Assembly: GCA_944548615.1 (NCBI GenBank)
Contig: OX155961.1
Span: forward strand, 19,366,746-19,430,745
Length of the DNA: 64,000 nucleotides
Direction: 5' to 3'
Source: Micropterix aruncella
Taxonomy: Eukaryota > Arthropoda > Insecta > Lepidoptera > Micropterigidae
Shown here: positions 23,841 to 35,359 of the stretch, piece by piece
Layout: the number at the start of each line of letters is the position of its first letter
Numbering within the stretch: the first letter of the stretch is position 1
The notes under the pieces: model-generated
What the model was told of the DNA's origin: nothing
The model's input: the letters and a program-made list of their open reading frames with translations, nothing else
Databases searched by the model: none
Made by a program: the position numbers and the translations under genes

Positions 23841-25619
23841 CGCGTTTTGTAATGTATTTTTTGTTGCTATAATCTTTTGCTGTTATAAAACACAATTTTG
23901 TTTATAAAACCAATTTATGTCCCCGAATGCCTTAAGTTTAATTCAGTTCACTTTTTGTAACAGCAGCAGTGTGTTATTTTTTTTAAATGATATCTTTTAT
24001 ATTGCCGTGAATTACTGTCAGGCACGGCGCGGCGGTGCAAGAGAGTCGGTGGCGGAAGGGACACAAGGGATTGAACGGACGCGCTCACTGTCCTAAGATT
24101 GGATTAGTGTCAGGTGGCAACCAGCCTTAAAACACCATAGCCACTTTTTATTTCTCGTCCATGAAATTACACAATATGAAATCGAGCACAGATACGATGG
24201 CGTCCCCCCTAAGCGACGGTCGAACCCCAATCACATAGCAGCCTGGTAATAATAAATTCCATAACAGGCAGAAGTGCAGAGAGAAGGTCAACCCGACGCC
24301 GACACAGCATAAGATCGTACTCGGTGGAGTAGAAGGACAAGGAATGCCGACCCCAATTAAATGGGACGGGGTCTAGGAAGAAGAAAAAGAATATTGCCGT
24401 GAAGTCACTAACCAGCTGTACCTGTCGACTAATTATATTATTCCATTCAACAGCGTCGCCTCTGTAAATTTCACGTTTCCTGAAACCTTTAATTAGCCAA
24501 GTACGACGAGTTTTCGGTGAGAGCGCCGATCGCTTCTGAATAGGTGACGTTTGCAACTTTGTTTGTAATGTTAACTCGGGCTTAAGGAGAGGGAGTCCTA
24601 CTTGTTTGACTTTGGGCTAAAGTGCGCTCGTCGTCGTTTAGTCATTCGCTTAGACCGCAAAGGAAATGTAACTCTGTCCAAGAGATAGAGAGAGAAGTTT
24701 ACATACGTATATATCGTCACGTGTATAGGCAGGCATGCCCTTTAAAGGGTTTCAGCTTCAAAATTTACAAACCATAGTTTGGGATTCCAGTTCCAGAATT
24801 TTGGAAAAAGTTAACGATACTCGCCTTATTGGTCAACAGTTTTTCGGTAGTGATATAATAATCACTCTAGTGGTTCTCTACTTTGGTACTGGCACCTTAA
24901 CGAGTCTCATGGGTGATTTTAATTATTCATATATGTTTATGTTTTTCTGCGTTTAGGTTGGTGATATTGATGTCCTTCTACGCTATACGCTTCCTCGTAC
25001 AAGTCAGATAAGATAGCATTAATAAAGACAATTATTTTTGTCGCTAATATATAATATAGTGAGATTATTAAATATTTCTTACGACCCCATGGTCAATACC
25101 ATTTCTAATCCTTTTGCAACATCTCTCCATTTTTTTAGGCGACTGCAGAATTTCGGACCTCTTTATATTAAAAATCAAACCTTTCATTTGACCAATAATT
25201 TAATAAACTGATGTAGCTTACATAGACGCGAATGAGAAGCTACTCAATAAACTGGAAAGAATTTAAACGTACATATTATACTTATTTATTCCCTGAAGAA
25301 GCTTGGTCACATATCGACCTTTCGCATGCAAATGGAGTAGCTCCCCTTTAGAATATGTCGGTTTTTTATATACTTAGCCTACTTTTTCGTGTACCTAATT
25401 GAAGCGTGCCTTCTTATTTGTATAATATCTTCTCTTGACTTTCATCATATAGCCTGCCATTACAGTCTCAGGAAAACCTATTACTAGCTATATCTCAGCA
25501 TTCATCAACTCTCATGTACAAGTCATTTGCAGTGCAGGCGGCACTAATATTGAAATCTGCGACTTTGCGACTGAGACAACTTGAAATACTGATTGTATTA
25601 AAAAAAAATATATAAAGAG
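23841..25619. other. Unassigned DNA with a possible LINE 3' tail
   Basis: A GC-richer block at about 24000-24130, then 24180-24390 ending GGGACGGGGTCTAGGAAGAAG, which resembles the AAGAAG-terminated 3' region of RTE-type LINEs. The rest is AT-rich without a supported gene. Confidence 0.4.
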
Positions 25620-25626
25620 ACATTTA

Positions 25627-25929
25627 GGGCGACCTAACCACTATGCCACACGGCCCGGCATAGTGGTTAGGTCGCCTGATTTTACATTGTAAGGTCCCGG
25701 GTTCGATTCCCGGCTGGGTCACCATTTTCCGTTGGAATCAAATTAACGGAATTGCATTTTCAATTCTGTCGATCGAATGCAATAACAAGACACACACTTA
25801 CAGACATGTTACATGCACACATACATATAACGCGTCATAGTAGGGTTGGTTGTAAGAGATTGCATTAGACAATAAACCCGCCCATTGTAACATATTCACA
25901 ATAAAGGGCATAAACAAACAAACAAACAA
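25627..25929 (+). mobile_element. tRNA-headed SINE, copy 2, with an inverted head duplication
   Basis: Same family as 5029-5300: A box TAGTGGTTAGG at 25661-25671, B box GGTTCGATTCC, the same body and an (AAAC)n tail. It is bounded by a perfect direct repeat ACATTTA (25620-25626 and 25930-25936). Inside the duplication, before the head, lies a perfect 20-bp inverted copy of the head (25628-25647 versus 25657-25676), separated by 9 bases. The extra piece is therefore part of the inserted unit. Confidence 0.88.
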
Positions 25930-26165
25930 ACATTTACTTAACTTATATCCCCCCCCCCACTTGTCTTCAAGCTTGTCCTTATAACCCATTCCTTCCTTCA
26001 ATATTGAGTTGATATTTTTTAATTATTTGTATTTTATTTTCTTTATAATATTTTTTTATGTAATTGTACTCATTTATTTTGACCTCTACTTTACAAAACT
26101 CACTTGTTACATATTAATTTTCTAACATAACCAGGTAGTCGCAATAACACTGGCGGTATCGTCGT

Positions 26166-26203
26166 AAAAAGGTACTATTGCCGCTTGGCAATAGTACCTT
26201 TTT
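26166..26203. other. Perfect 17-bp hairpin
   Basis: AAAAAGGTACTATTGCC and its exact complement are separated by GCTT. It has no recognisable neighbours; it could be a remnant of a palindromic element or a structured transcript. Confidence 0.8.
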
Positions 26204-26248
26204 GTACTATATTGTGAGTAACATTCAAAACCATCAGTAAAAATATTA

Positions 26249-26828
26249 TTAAGTTAAAACGTCGAATCTAACGTCCTTCATAAGTATCAGGATAGTATAT
26301 CTATCTAAGAGATGGGAGTAGTTGCGGTGGCAAGAGCAGCCAGATACGGTGCTGTATTGCAGCTGGCGGTAGAAGAATGGTGGGCGTCTCCGCCACAGGG
26401 AAGTGGAGGGGGGGGGGGAGGGGGGTGGCATCTTAATTGCGTTATGTGTGAAAGGGAGTACCACCCACTCTAACTCTTTCTCTTTCGCTCAGCTGCGGGG
26501 TTGATGATACAAAAAAACAGATTAGTAGGGAATATTTTAGAGAAAATAGCGTTTGAATTTGGCACGCGCCAATGTCTGCAAGTGAATGTGACCAGGAGTT
26601 AATGAATACGGCTGCATACCTCGACATTGCGGAAGAATGTACGAGCTTCTTACATTCTAGAACCAAGCCAGTAGAAACTTTAATTATATAGTCAATTGTC
26701 AGGACTTTTTTTTATTCACCGAAATTGGCAAGTACAGTTGCATATGTCATAACCATAATTGTTTAAAACACAATAATCAAAATATAAATGTAACAAGTAT
26801 TTTTTTCCAAAGTCAAAGAAATTAGTAG
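26249..26828. other. Unassigned DNA with a poly-G tract
   Basis: A G-run (about 26408-26427) and no ORF with a motif. Confidence 0.45.
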
Positions 26829-26960
26829 CTTCAAATCAAATCAAATCAAATAATTTATTGTCCTAAAAACTAATACATAGTTGTATAGACAGTTGGATTA
26901 CATTTACATTTGGCCGTGATATCATTGAATTCTTCATTAATGATCAAATTCTTCTATTAA
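26829..26960 (-). mobile_element. LINE 3' end remnant with a (TTTGA)n tail
   Basis: The plus strand shows AAATC repeated at 26834-26850 followed by AATTTATTGTCCT. On the minus strand this is a polyadenylation-type AATAAA-like end with a pentanucleotide tail, as in the LINE ending at 60608. No coding sequence was found upstream. Confidence 0.5.
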
Positions 26961-28878
26961 TAAACAAAATATATAAGGTTACTTGTAAGAATAAAGAAGG
27001 TATTATTGTAGAATTAAATCGAGTCTCACCATTTAGTTTACCAGATAAAAATACAGAGTAATTAATTCTTTAAAATACCGATAAAAATAAGTTTTTTTTA
27101 GTATAAAATTATTAAATGTAATGTCAAAAATAACAAAAAAATGTGACAGTTGTCAAAAAATAAAATAAAATGTCTTAGTGATTATATTGTAAATAAAAAT
27201 AGTCAATGCATAATTAATATTTGTCTAAATAATATTAGAAATAGTCAATACATTTTAGTCAAATTGAAAATCGTTTTTAACCTATTACAGAAATAGATAT
27301 AGTCGAGATGCATACAGTTTTTAGAGATCGTTAATGTCGTATAATTCTCTTTCAATAAGATATAATTTGAGTTTATTTTTAAATTGGAGCATTTTTCCTT
27401 CGCGGCATATTTTTTTCATACTAGAGGCATTGATTTTATAGTGTAATAGATAGCACCATCTCATACAAGAAAATGGCAGCATATTTCTCGCCGTCACTAC
27501 GCAGATGGCACTGGTAGTGCTGACGTCGAAAAGTATAGGAATTTATTTGGATATCTATATTAACATTGATAATTAAGTTTTAATTATAAAGGATCGATTG
27601 ATTCTAAAAACCCAATAATTCAAGCAGTTTCAACGAAATTAGCATTCAATTATTAGCGCTATCTATTGCATTTCCTTCTACGCTACAAATCACATGTTCA
27701 ATGAAGAAAATAATAGATGGCGTGCTATTTCAGGCATCGCCTTTCCAACAATTAGCGCGCGCTTCAAACGGGTCGCTTGGAGCCGAAAGTAGACAGGTGT
27801 GCTATAGATGTTTATACCGTATATTGATGGAGATGCGAGAAATAGGGAGTGACCACGCGCTCGCCAATCGACTAGTCGATTACGGATAGCACTCACTCGA
27901 CTCGACATTGTAAATTGTTGTACATTGTAATGGTTGACATTGTAACAGTTTACTGACATACACGCTCAATTACGTCGTCTTCTCGTAAGGATGTCAACCA
28001 ACGTCGCTCCGCCTCCCATAATTTCTTGCGCAGGAAAGAGAAGATATGAGTGCTGTGCGGCGATGCTGTATTTTGCCATCTCATAGATGAATAAAAACAC
28101 TCCCTGTCAGTGGCGGCGACAAAAATCTAGTGTAGTAAAGAGAAGCTTAAAATTATTTTTTAAAACATAAGAAATATATATACATTTATAAAAATGTTTA
28201 TTGGTTTGTAACCATTTGACCCCAATATGCCATAAAGGTAAGAAATAAAAAAAATAGTTCATGATGTTTTAAACGTGTTTATTTTAATCACATTTTAGAA
28301 TATCTACAAAATAATATTCTAATTAAGGCTCTTATAAGGCCGCCATTATTTTTTTGTCGAAAATTATTCAAATCAACAAATTATATCTACTCGATCTTCA
28401 GTGTTCACGATAAAATAGGACAAGCAATGTAGTTTTATATGATTGGATGTATGCCTAAGGTTTATTTTAGTGGAAAATACAAAGGTACAGGAAGATGTAA
28501 TTTTGATAACAGAAATACAATTCTGTTCTCAAAAATTACAGCTTCCATTGAGCAATAATAACTAAAACCTCAGACGTAGGTAGAATCATAGAATCTGGTC
28601 TAAGCGCAGTCAGCTAGTATTCGACTAGACTGTATTCAGATCGCCCGCTTGGAGGATCCAAACCCTTAAGTATCCGTTATTGCCCTTTTAAAAGAGTGAG
28701 CTTGTTGTATAGTTGCCTCTTGGTTTGTTTTACATTTGACTTACAAACTAAATATTTTATCCGTATATCGACATATTTTTGGATAACGGACCTTAGCAGA
28801 TGAAGCAAATGATTACTGCACGGTTCCTGCTCAAATAAATGAGCATGAAGGATCGTGAAAATATCGGATCCGATGAAT

Positions 28879-31800
28879 AATTATAACGTTTTTGTAACCA
28901 TATTTATAGGATCGCGATCGGATTTATTACTTTTGTCAAAATTAACCCTTACTACTGATTCTGCGGCATTACAAATTCGGATTACATCATTTGATGGATA
29001 GATAAGTCCACTTCTGTCTTTAAACACAATAAATAAATGAGCTTGTTTAGGTGTGTTTGCGACTAATGCTCCCAAGCAATCAGTGCAATTTAGTCTAGAT
29101 AGTAAATATCTAACAACATACCCGGCAACGTATGCCACAACATGTTGTGAAAATACTGAATGGAAACCGGCAGGTAAACTCAGATCTTCCTCCTTCAAAT
29201 TGCTCATGAATTGTTCGTCGACCATATCCACTTGTGATCCTGATCTATAACCCTTCGTTGTAAAGTTAATATGCTCAGTTGACGACGAACACGTTAACAA
29301 AGTTATGTGTTCCAGAGGAGCACAGTTTCCCCTGAAATTCTCTTTTAACTCCATGTGAACCAAGAGCTTTTTGTAAGTTGCCATAAATTGCAGGGCCGAT
29401 GGATTATTGTTGAACCCGCCGTGGGACCGTACTACTGAAAAAAATATCTCTAAGTGGTCTTGGCTTAACTTGTACATTGGTAAAAAATCCAATGTTTTTT
29501 CTTGTACAATCCTTTGTACAATCCTTTCATGCTGTCTATGCACACGCACAATCCAAGGAAACCTACTTTATTTCTGGTATTCATGATCGGTGTTTCATTG
29601 TCCATCAAAACTAGATGTTCCAAATAAGTTTTTGCATTATCCATGAACGTTAGATACTTCGTTTCGTTTTTCTCATTGATTGGTGCTTTAAAGTCAATGC
29701 CAGGAAACTTTCTTGAATTAAGAATGTCAGTCAGATTGTTCATTGTGTTGATGAAATTCACTGTTGGTTGTGAGTGAGCAAAATTAAGTATACGTAATTT
29801 TTTGTCGCAAAATTCAATAGCGTTCGCAACACTGGCACTTAACCCTTGGAGTAAATGGGTATTTTCATGGATGCATCTGTCTCTTTTGCAGGATTTTCGG
29901 CGACATCGATCTTAAAGTACTATAACTACGAAACTACTACACCAATCATAAAAAGAACAACTGCACAATGATTACATTGAAATTTCGAATATAGAATATT
30001 GAAATATCATTTTGTAAAACAATTAGATAATTATGAATAAATATGATAACGTCAAAGAAGTGAAAAAAACTCGGAACCAGATCTGGTCGTATCATACTCA
30101 ACGGATAATTGTTTCAGAACCAGATTTGGTCGTATCATACTCAAGGGGTTAACAGCTGTACTGCTAGATTTACTTTCATTATTTGATTTTGAAAGTTGAT
30201 GTGTTGTGTCGATAATTTATTTCCCTAGTGAAAATTTTCATTTAGTTGGAGCGTGTTTAATTCTTCAAAATATTGCCATTTGATTAGGCCGCCGTTATTA
30301 TCTCTAAGACCTTTTTACTTTGTAATGTATTTCTGACCAGTTTCATCATGTGACATGGGTCAAAAAATACAAAAACTAGTTCTTTTGTTGCAGGATGTTC
30401 GAAATAGGTTTTTAGTTGACGTTGGTAGTTAAACGAACAGCCAAGCTCTTGAGCCATGGCTATATTTGCTGGGCAACCATCAAATGTCATAGATACAACT
30501 ACCACGCCTACATCGTGGCAATTAGAAAGGCATATCCTTACTAGATTGGCTCTTTGCTCACCTGTTACGCCGATTACCAGAAAATATCCTACTGGAATTT
30601 TCGACTGCTCGTTAATGGCAACTAAAAGGAACACCAGAGCTTGTTTGCATGGTGCATTGAAACTCCGGTAACATCAAACCCAGCACCAAAATCTACATAT
30701 CCTTGGACTGCATTACCGTCAATTTCCTTTAATTGTCGAATCGACATCTCGTCTATTACCAAATTGCATAGAATTTTTTTGTCAGAAGACTTGACCTTTT
30801 GATCAAGTGCTTTAAAAGCTTCTGCAGTGAAACCTGGCGTGGCGTTTATGCATTGGTACCATTTTCTTATGGTGCTTGTATGTGGTAGACATGTGTTAAA
30901 GGTACTACGTACGTAAGAGTAGGCCTTTGGAGAATAGAAATGGAGGGTTAGCGCAAATGTACGCAGTTCAGGTGGATATTCTCTCCCTTTATGAGTCATC
31001 CTTTTCAAAAGAGCTGCTGTAGAAAGCCGGCACACTTCCAGAATATCCACTTGTTCTTGGTTGATCAGTCTTTTTTGCTTCAGTTCTTTTAATACCTTAG
31101 ATAAATTGTCAACTTTCTTTTTCAAACGCCGATTAGCAGCGTGTAGTGCCTTGCCCCGCATACGTCGGCGTTTTGCAATGTCTTTTAAACGGATAATTTC
31201 TGTTTTTAACTTTCGTTTCCTTGGAGTGTCGTGTACCAGTCCTGAATTGGAAAGCCCTGCAACCTCCGACTGTTGACCGGAAAATGGAGATTGTTGTAGA
31301 AAAAGCGAAGGTACAGCGTCGTTTGTTAATCTACGGATTCCATTTTTGGTTTCATACATGTTTGAATCCGGAAAATGTACTGAACAGATTCTACTCCAAA
31401 AGTTTGGTTCCCAATTGGTCTTCTTTACAGCATCAATCTACTTCATCATATTTGTTTTGTCTTTTGGAAACCTAAAAGTAAGGTAAGTTTCTAAGTTAAT
31501 AATAATAATATTATTAAAATTATTTTTTGGTCGGTTTTTAATATAACGTATTCGCACCACCGTATCACGTCGAATCCAACGACACCTCATACTTACGTCA
31601 AAACCCGTCAAGACGTTCGTTCTCTACGTTCAGACACTCATACATGCATAATATCAGCATATAAAGGTACGCCCTAAAAACATCTACGCTCCATCTGAAG
31701 CAATTGGATAAACCTATGTGAGTGGTCCAAAAAGGAATCCCTTATTGGCCTTATTATGCATTATTTATCATATTCCATATATACTCTATACTTATATTAA

Positions 31801-32135
31801 CATAAGATTTTTTTACCATTACTACCTATAATTAAAAAAAGTGATTTGTCAATTTTTATAAAAAAATATTATCGATTATCGATTTCGCTTTTAAAATATC
31901 TCGATTCTCGATTAGTGAACACCAATTGCGACCGATTGCGGTCGAGCAAGACGAAGGGTGGGGCAGTGTGTTCCTCATCCGCTTACGTCGCGCTCTTCGC
32001 TTCACCCCCGTAATGGATAACTTTTATTTGGTTGAAAGTAATTCAAAATTGCTTATCGATGATATGTGACACTAGATTTGTGTTTTGTGTGTTTTCTAGT
32101 ATCATTTTTACAATGATCGATTGCACATTTAACCA
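28879..32135 (-). pseudogene. P-element/THAP9-like transposase, two exons, broken
   Basis: Exon 1 (32057-32135) starts at an ATG and encodes MVKCAIDHCKNDTRK..., a C-x4-C THAP start. Exon 2 begins at 31471 after a TTTTAG acceptor with the THAP motif RFPKD, then ICSVHF and AVPSLF. The intron (about 585 bp) has ATAAGC where GTAAGC is expected. The THAP tryptophan before IDAVKK is a TAG stop (31438-31440). A leucine-zipper-like coiled coil (IKD-to-KELKQK) follows. The RNase-H-like core shows all three catalytic regions: CNLVIDEMSIRQ, VSMTFDGCPANIA, and SQDHLEIFFSVVRSHGG. Other lesions are frameshifts near 30645, 30305 and 29515 (beside a 12-bp duplication) and a TAG at 30225-30227. The MITE at 29839-30152 splits it. 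The gene would cut and rejoin the element's own ends. Confidence 0.9.
29839..30152. mobile_element. piggyBac-like MITE, copy 2, inside the P transposase
   Basis: 306 bp between TTAA sites (29839-29842 and 30149-30152). The ends are CCCTTGGAGTAAATGGG and the complement of CCCCTTGAGTATGATACG. Removing the MITE and one TTAA restores continuous transposase reading (…VQLL-SASVAN… across the site). It is homologous to 10006-10328 in inverse orientation. Confidence 0.92.
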
Positions 32136-32649
32136 TCTTTCTTCTTAAAAACAATAAAAATGCTCTACAAATTCCCAACTATATCACTTCACAAGCGCTC
32201 GCGAACGACTGCGGGCCTTAGCCGGGCGGTCGATGCATTGTTCACACCCGTGTCTACTGTTCACACTCGCGCGCTCGCGCTCTATTTTATTAATACTCTA
32301 ACGGCACACGCTTAGGGGCAAACAAAGGGGCAAACACATTATTGGACGCGTCCGTCAGCCGCGGCTTATGCCTGTGGCTTATGCACGCGATCTGTGTAAT
32401 GAATTTCTATTGAGCGGTGCACATTATAGGACGTCAGTCGCGGACGACTAGGCACACGTTCGTAAGCCGCGGCTTATGTTTGAACGCCATCTATCGGCCA
32501 AATATTGGTTTATTGAAGATGGAAGCGCATTAAATCGAGTTTGAAAACTACGATGGCCATCTACCTGCCGTTTTTTGTATTAAATTGCGACTTCCATTTT
32601 GCAGTATGGAATGGCGTTATCTATTACACTATAAAATCAATGCTAGAGG

Positions 32650-33276
32650 GTAGCTTATTGTAGCATATAATTCCGACGTAGCTCGGATCTTAAAAATAAT
32701 GCAAGGAATAACCAGTAAAAAAAAGTCAAGCAAAATAAAATCTAAATGCTCAATAATCACATATGTAAAACAATAATATTTATAATGAATAATCAAATAA
32801 TATCAATTTATTTCTATATTCCTGGACACATGTGTCCCGGAATATGGCCTGCTGACTGTACTCTGGCATTCTATGACCAAAATACTGTCTGATCTGAAAG
32901 TATCAGCTTTTCCAAAACTCTTGCACCTTTTTGTCGCTGACTCTTGGCTTTAATTATACTTTTTCCTTTTAAGAATCCAAATAGATGTTACGCTAGGTAT
33001 CTCGGTATCTTTAAAGTACTTTTGAAAGATTTTCTCTAATCAATGCTTCAATGGCTAATAAAACTAGCATTTCTCTGTAGTTCTCGCATTTCTTATGACA
33101 GCCTTTTTTATGGATCGGTCTTATAGTTACAGATTTTAGTGCGTCAGACGTGCAGACGTAGAAGACCTTAAAATTCCTACACGACTACAAACCCTACGCC
33201 TATATTTAAACAAACACATATACCTGAACATTACAATTTGTAAATCCCATTTGTTTGCAATTTTTACGTAACCATA
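32650..33276. other. Unassigned AT-rich DNA
   Basis: No ORF or repeat end that I can support. Confidence 0.45.
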
Positions 33277-33284
33277 CATATGTG

Positions 33285-34018
33285 CAGGTTTGTACCGTGC
33301 GTTTGTGGGGCCCTGGGCTAATATTACTTGGGGACCTGCCTAATTAATCAACTAATTGTCATTTTGCCTAAAAACTGTTTTCGATTATGATGTTTAGGTC
33401 ACTAGGTACACAATATATAAAAAAAGAGGATAACACAATATTGTATTTGTTTAATATGACAGACACACAAACACAACTGACACACACAAACATTTAACTT
33501 TTCACTAAAATAGACAAAACAACATTATTACTAATTGTAATAATATACAAATTAGTAGCTTAATTAAGCAAGTAGTAATGGTATTTGTAAAGCTAGTTAA
33601 TATAAGTAAAATTTAAACAAACATTCATTACTAGTTACCTATTGACAAGGCACTAGCCTCGGTAGGAACTCAACTGCCATACATAGATGTTATTTCTATG
33701 AATAAAGATTTTTAAAAAAGGTATTTCAAAAGAATTTATCGATAGTGCATCTACCGAGAAATTGATACAAGAAGCTTGTTTGCTGCGAATGACTGCGTTT
33801 GCGAGAAAATACACTTAAACAAGCGGCAGGGAGTCCCCCGGAATAGATGCGAGAATTTGATCTCAGGGTTGCCAACCTTATGATAGGATTTTTGAAAATT
33901 TGAGATTTTGTTTTTTAATTCGCAATATTGTCCGTTATTTTTAATGGAGGCTGGGGCCCTTTATATCCACGGGGCCCTGGGCTGCAGCCCAAAATACACT
34001 TATATAGATCCGCCCCTG
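33285..34018. mobile_element. hAT-like non-autonomous element, copy 2
   Basis: The right end is CCGCCCCTG (CAGGGGCGGATCTA when read inward), a common hAT terminus; the left end starts CAGGTTTG. A perfect 8-bp duplication CATATGTG flanks it (33277-33284 and 34019-34026). Both ends carry GGGGCCCTGGGCT within 90 bp. The terminal match beyond CAGG is poor, so the left TIR has diverged. No transposase is encoded. Confidence 0.7.
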
Positions 34019-34475
34019 CATATGTGCAGGTCACGGGAAAGAGGACCTACTCCTTTATAAATCCAACCCGTATTCAAGTAGACACTTGAATACATCAGAA
34101 GATACCCTCAAACAACCCCACTTTACTGTAATATTTATAATAATATCATATTAAAATAGAGCTTTGGTCGTCCTCTTCGAATAACCCGCAGCTCTAAAGC
34201 TAGGAATGTTAACAACTAGCCGCAGCAAAGCTCTCAGCTCTTCTTTCTCCGCCGCCTCTATTTGATCTTCGCACCCACTTTCAGCTGGTTCTTTTTTCGC
34301 ACCGGCGGCCTTCGTTCTTTTACGTCCGCAAAGTGTCCTCTGCCATAATGAATACTTTTCCGCTTTTCTTCTCACGACATGAATATGCAAAAGGGACAAT
34401 GGTAAAATGCAACACGCCGACGCGCCGCTTTCGCGCTTTTATTTCATGAGCTTGTGGTATGGAAAATGTTTGTAC

Positions 34476-34657
34476 CATTATAAATAGGATAAAACGAATT
34501 TGCCGCTTAAAGTTTGTAGCACCCGACGTTTCGGAAGTGTTGCAACTGCTGTTGTCCAGTTGAAACGTTGCCGAAACGTTGGGTGCTACAAACTTCACGC
34601 GGTAAATTCATTTTATCCTATTTATAATGTCAAACAACCGCAATAATCTTCAATTTC
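34476..34657. mobile_element. Short Penelope-family hairpin, copy 2
   Basis: CATTATAAATAGGAT at the left and ATCCTATTTATAATG at the right enclose inverted arms with GTAGCACCCGACGTTTCGG. The right side continues into TCAAACAACCGC...CTTCAATTTC, the complement of the tail at the left edge of the 50-kb Penelope. Flanking ATGTTTGTA / ATGTTTATA is a possible 9-bp target duplication. Confidence 0.75.
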
Positions 34658-34741
34658 ATGTTTATATCAGTAATATTTTATTTTAATTGAACATTCGAAG
34701 AGAAAACGAATAGGTTAGTCCAAGAATTTAGGAATGTTCTT

Positions 34742-35228
34742 GGTTTCATAATAGTCAGAGTAAGGGCCGGGGTAGAGTTGATAAGCCTAGGATGCTAGCG
34801 AAGATTTCTCTCTTTGTTCCGGATGATTACAATCGTGTGCTCACTCATAATCTATCTGCGGAGCCGACCTCGCACACCAGCCTAAGTCGATGGAGTCTGC
34901 TTAGGCGAGCTTTGCGGCACATAAATGCTCAACGTTCGGCAGCGTCAGACCTTTATATTTTTACAGCCAGCCCAAATCCCTTCAAGGTGTGGGCATTGCG
35001 CTACTAGTTTATGTTAAAATAAGGTAAATTGTTTTCATTCTTCATGTACCTACTCTGTATATTTGTGTTCTATTATTAATGCCTGGATTTGTATTTAATG
35101 CGTATTTAAACATGTTGTGTATGTACTTGCAACAATTATTTTTTTTATATCTATGTTTATATTGCATATCAACAGATTAGTCTAAAGTAAAATGTTAATT
35201 TGCTTATAAAATGAAATAAATAAATCAA
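34742..35228 (+). pseudogene. LINE C-terminus and 3' UTR
   Basis: The ORF at 34792-35007 reads MLAKISLFVPDDYNR..., then a block (TSHTSLSRWSLLRRALRHIN) like the extreme C-terminus of Jockey/CR1-type proteins, where a charged SP(L)xRALRxxN motif closes ORF2. The upstream text RNVLGFII resembles the RT LGF(I/V)xR motif, but the part between is deleted. The 3' UTR ends near 35228 in AAATAAATAAATC. Fragmentary. Confidence 0.5.
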
Positions 35229-35290
35229 CTATATAAATAACAAAATAAGGGATTTCTTGGTTAAAGTTAAATATTAAAATAAAATCAACA

Positions 35291-35352
35291 TACATATCAA
35301 GTATCATTCACACCTTTCAAAAGAGAAGGTGTTACTTGACACTTGATATGTA
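35291..35352. other. Imperfect 62-nt hairpin
   Basis: TACATATCAAGT at 35291-35302 pairs with ACTTGATATGTA at 35341-35352, and ACACCTT pairs with AAGGTGT nearer the loop. The size and near-complete pairing resemble a small palindromic element or a miRNA-like precursor; no expression evidence is available. Confidence 0.6.
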
Positions 35353-35359
35353 CATATGT

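Larger units (their letters stand above)
27428..32642 (-). mobile_element. P-element-like DNA transposon, 5.2 kb, complete but degenerate
   Basis: The left end (27428-27459) starts CATTGATTTTATAGTGTAAT. The right end is its inverted copy with 2 mismatches in 32 bp. Both start with CA, as in P elements. Direct repeats CTAGAGG flank it (27421-27427 and 32643-32649; an adjacent G on the right makes 8, the usual P target size). It encloses a two-exon THAP-transposase pseudogene (28879-32135) and carries a piggyBac-like MITE. The left 1.4 kb between the TIR and the gene's 3' end has no recognised ORF. Confidence 0.88.

Noticed and set aside
34151..34598. Two minus-strand ORFs of 82 and 92 codons with basic/acidic runs
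   Set aside because: One overlaps the Penelope hairpin and neither shows a domain; likely chance frames.
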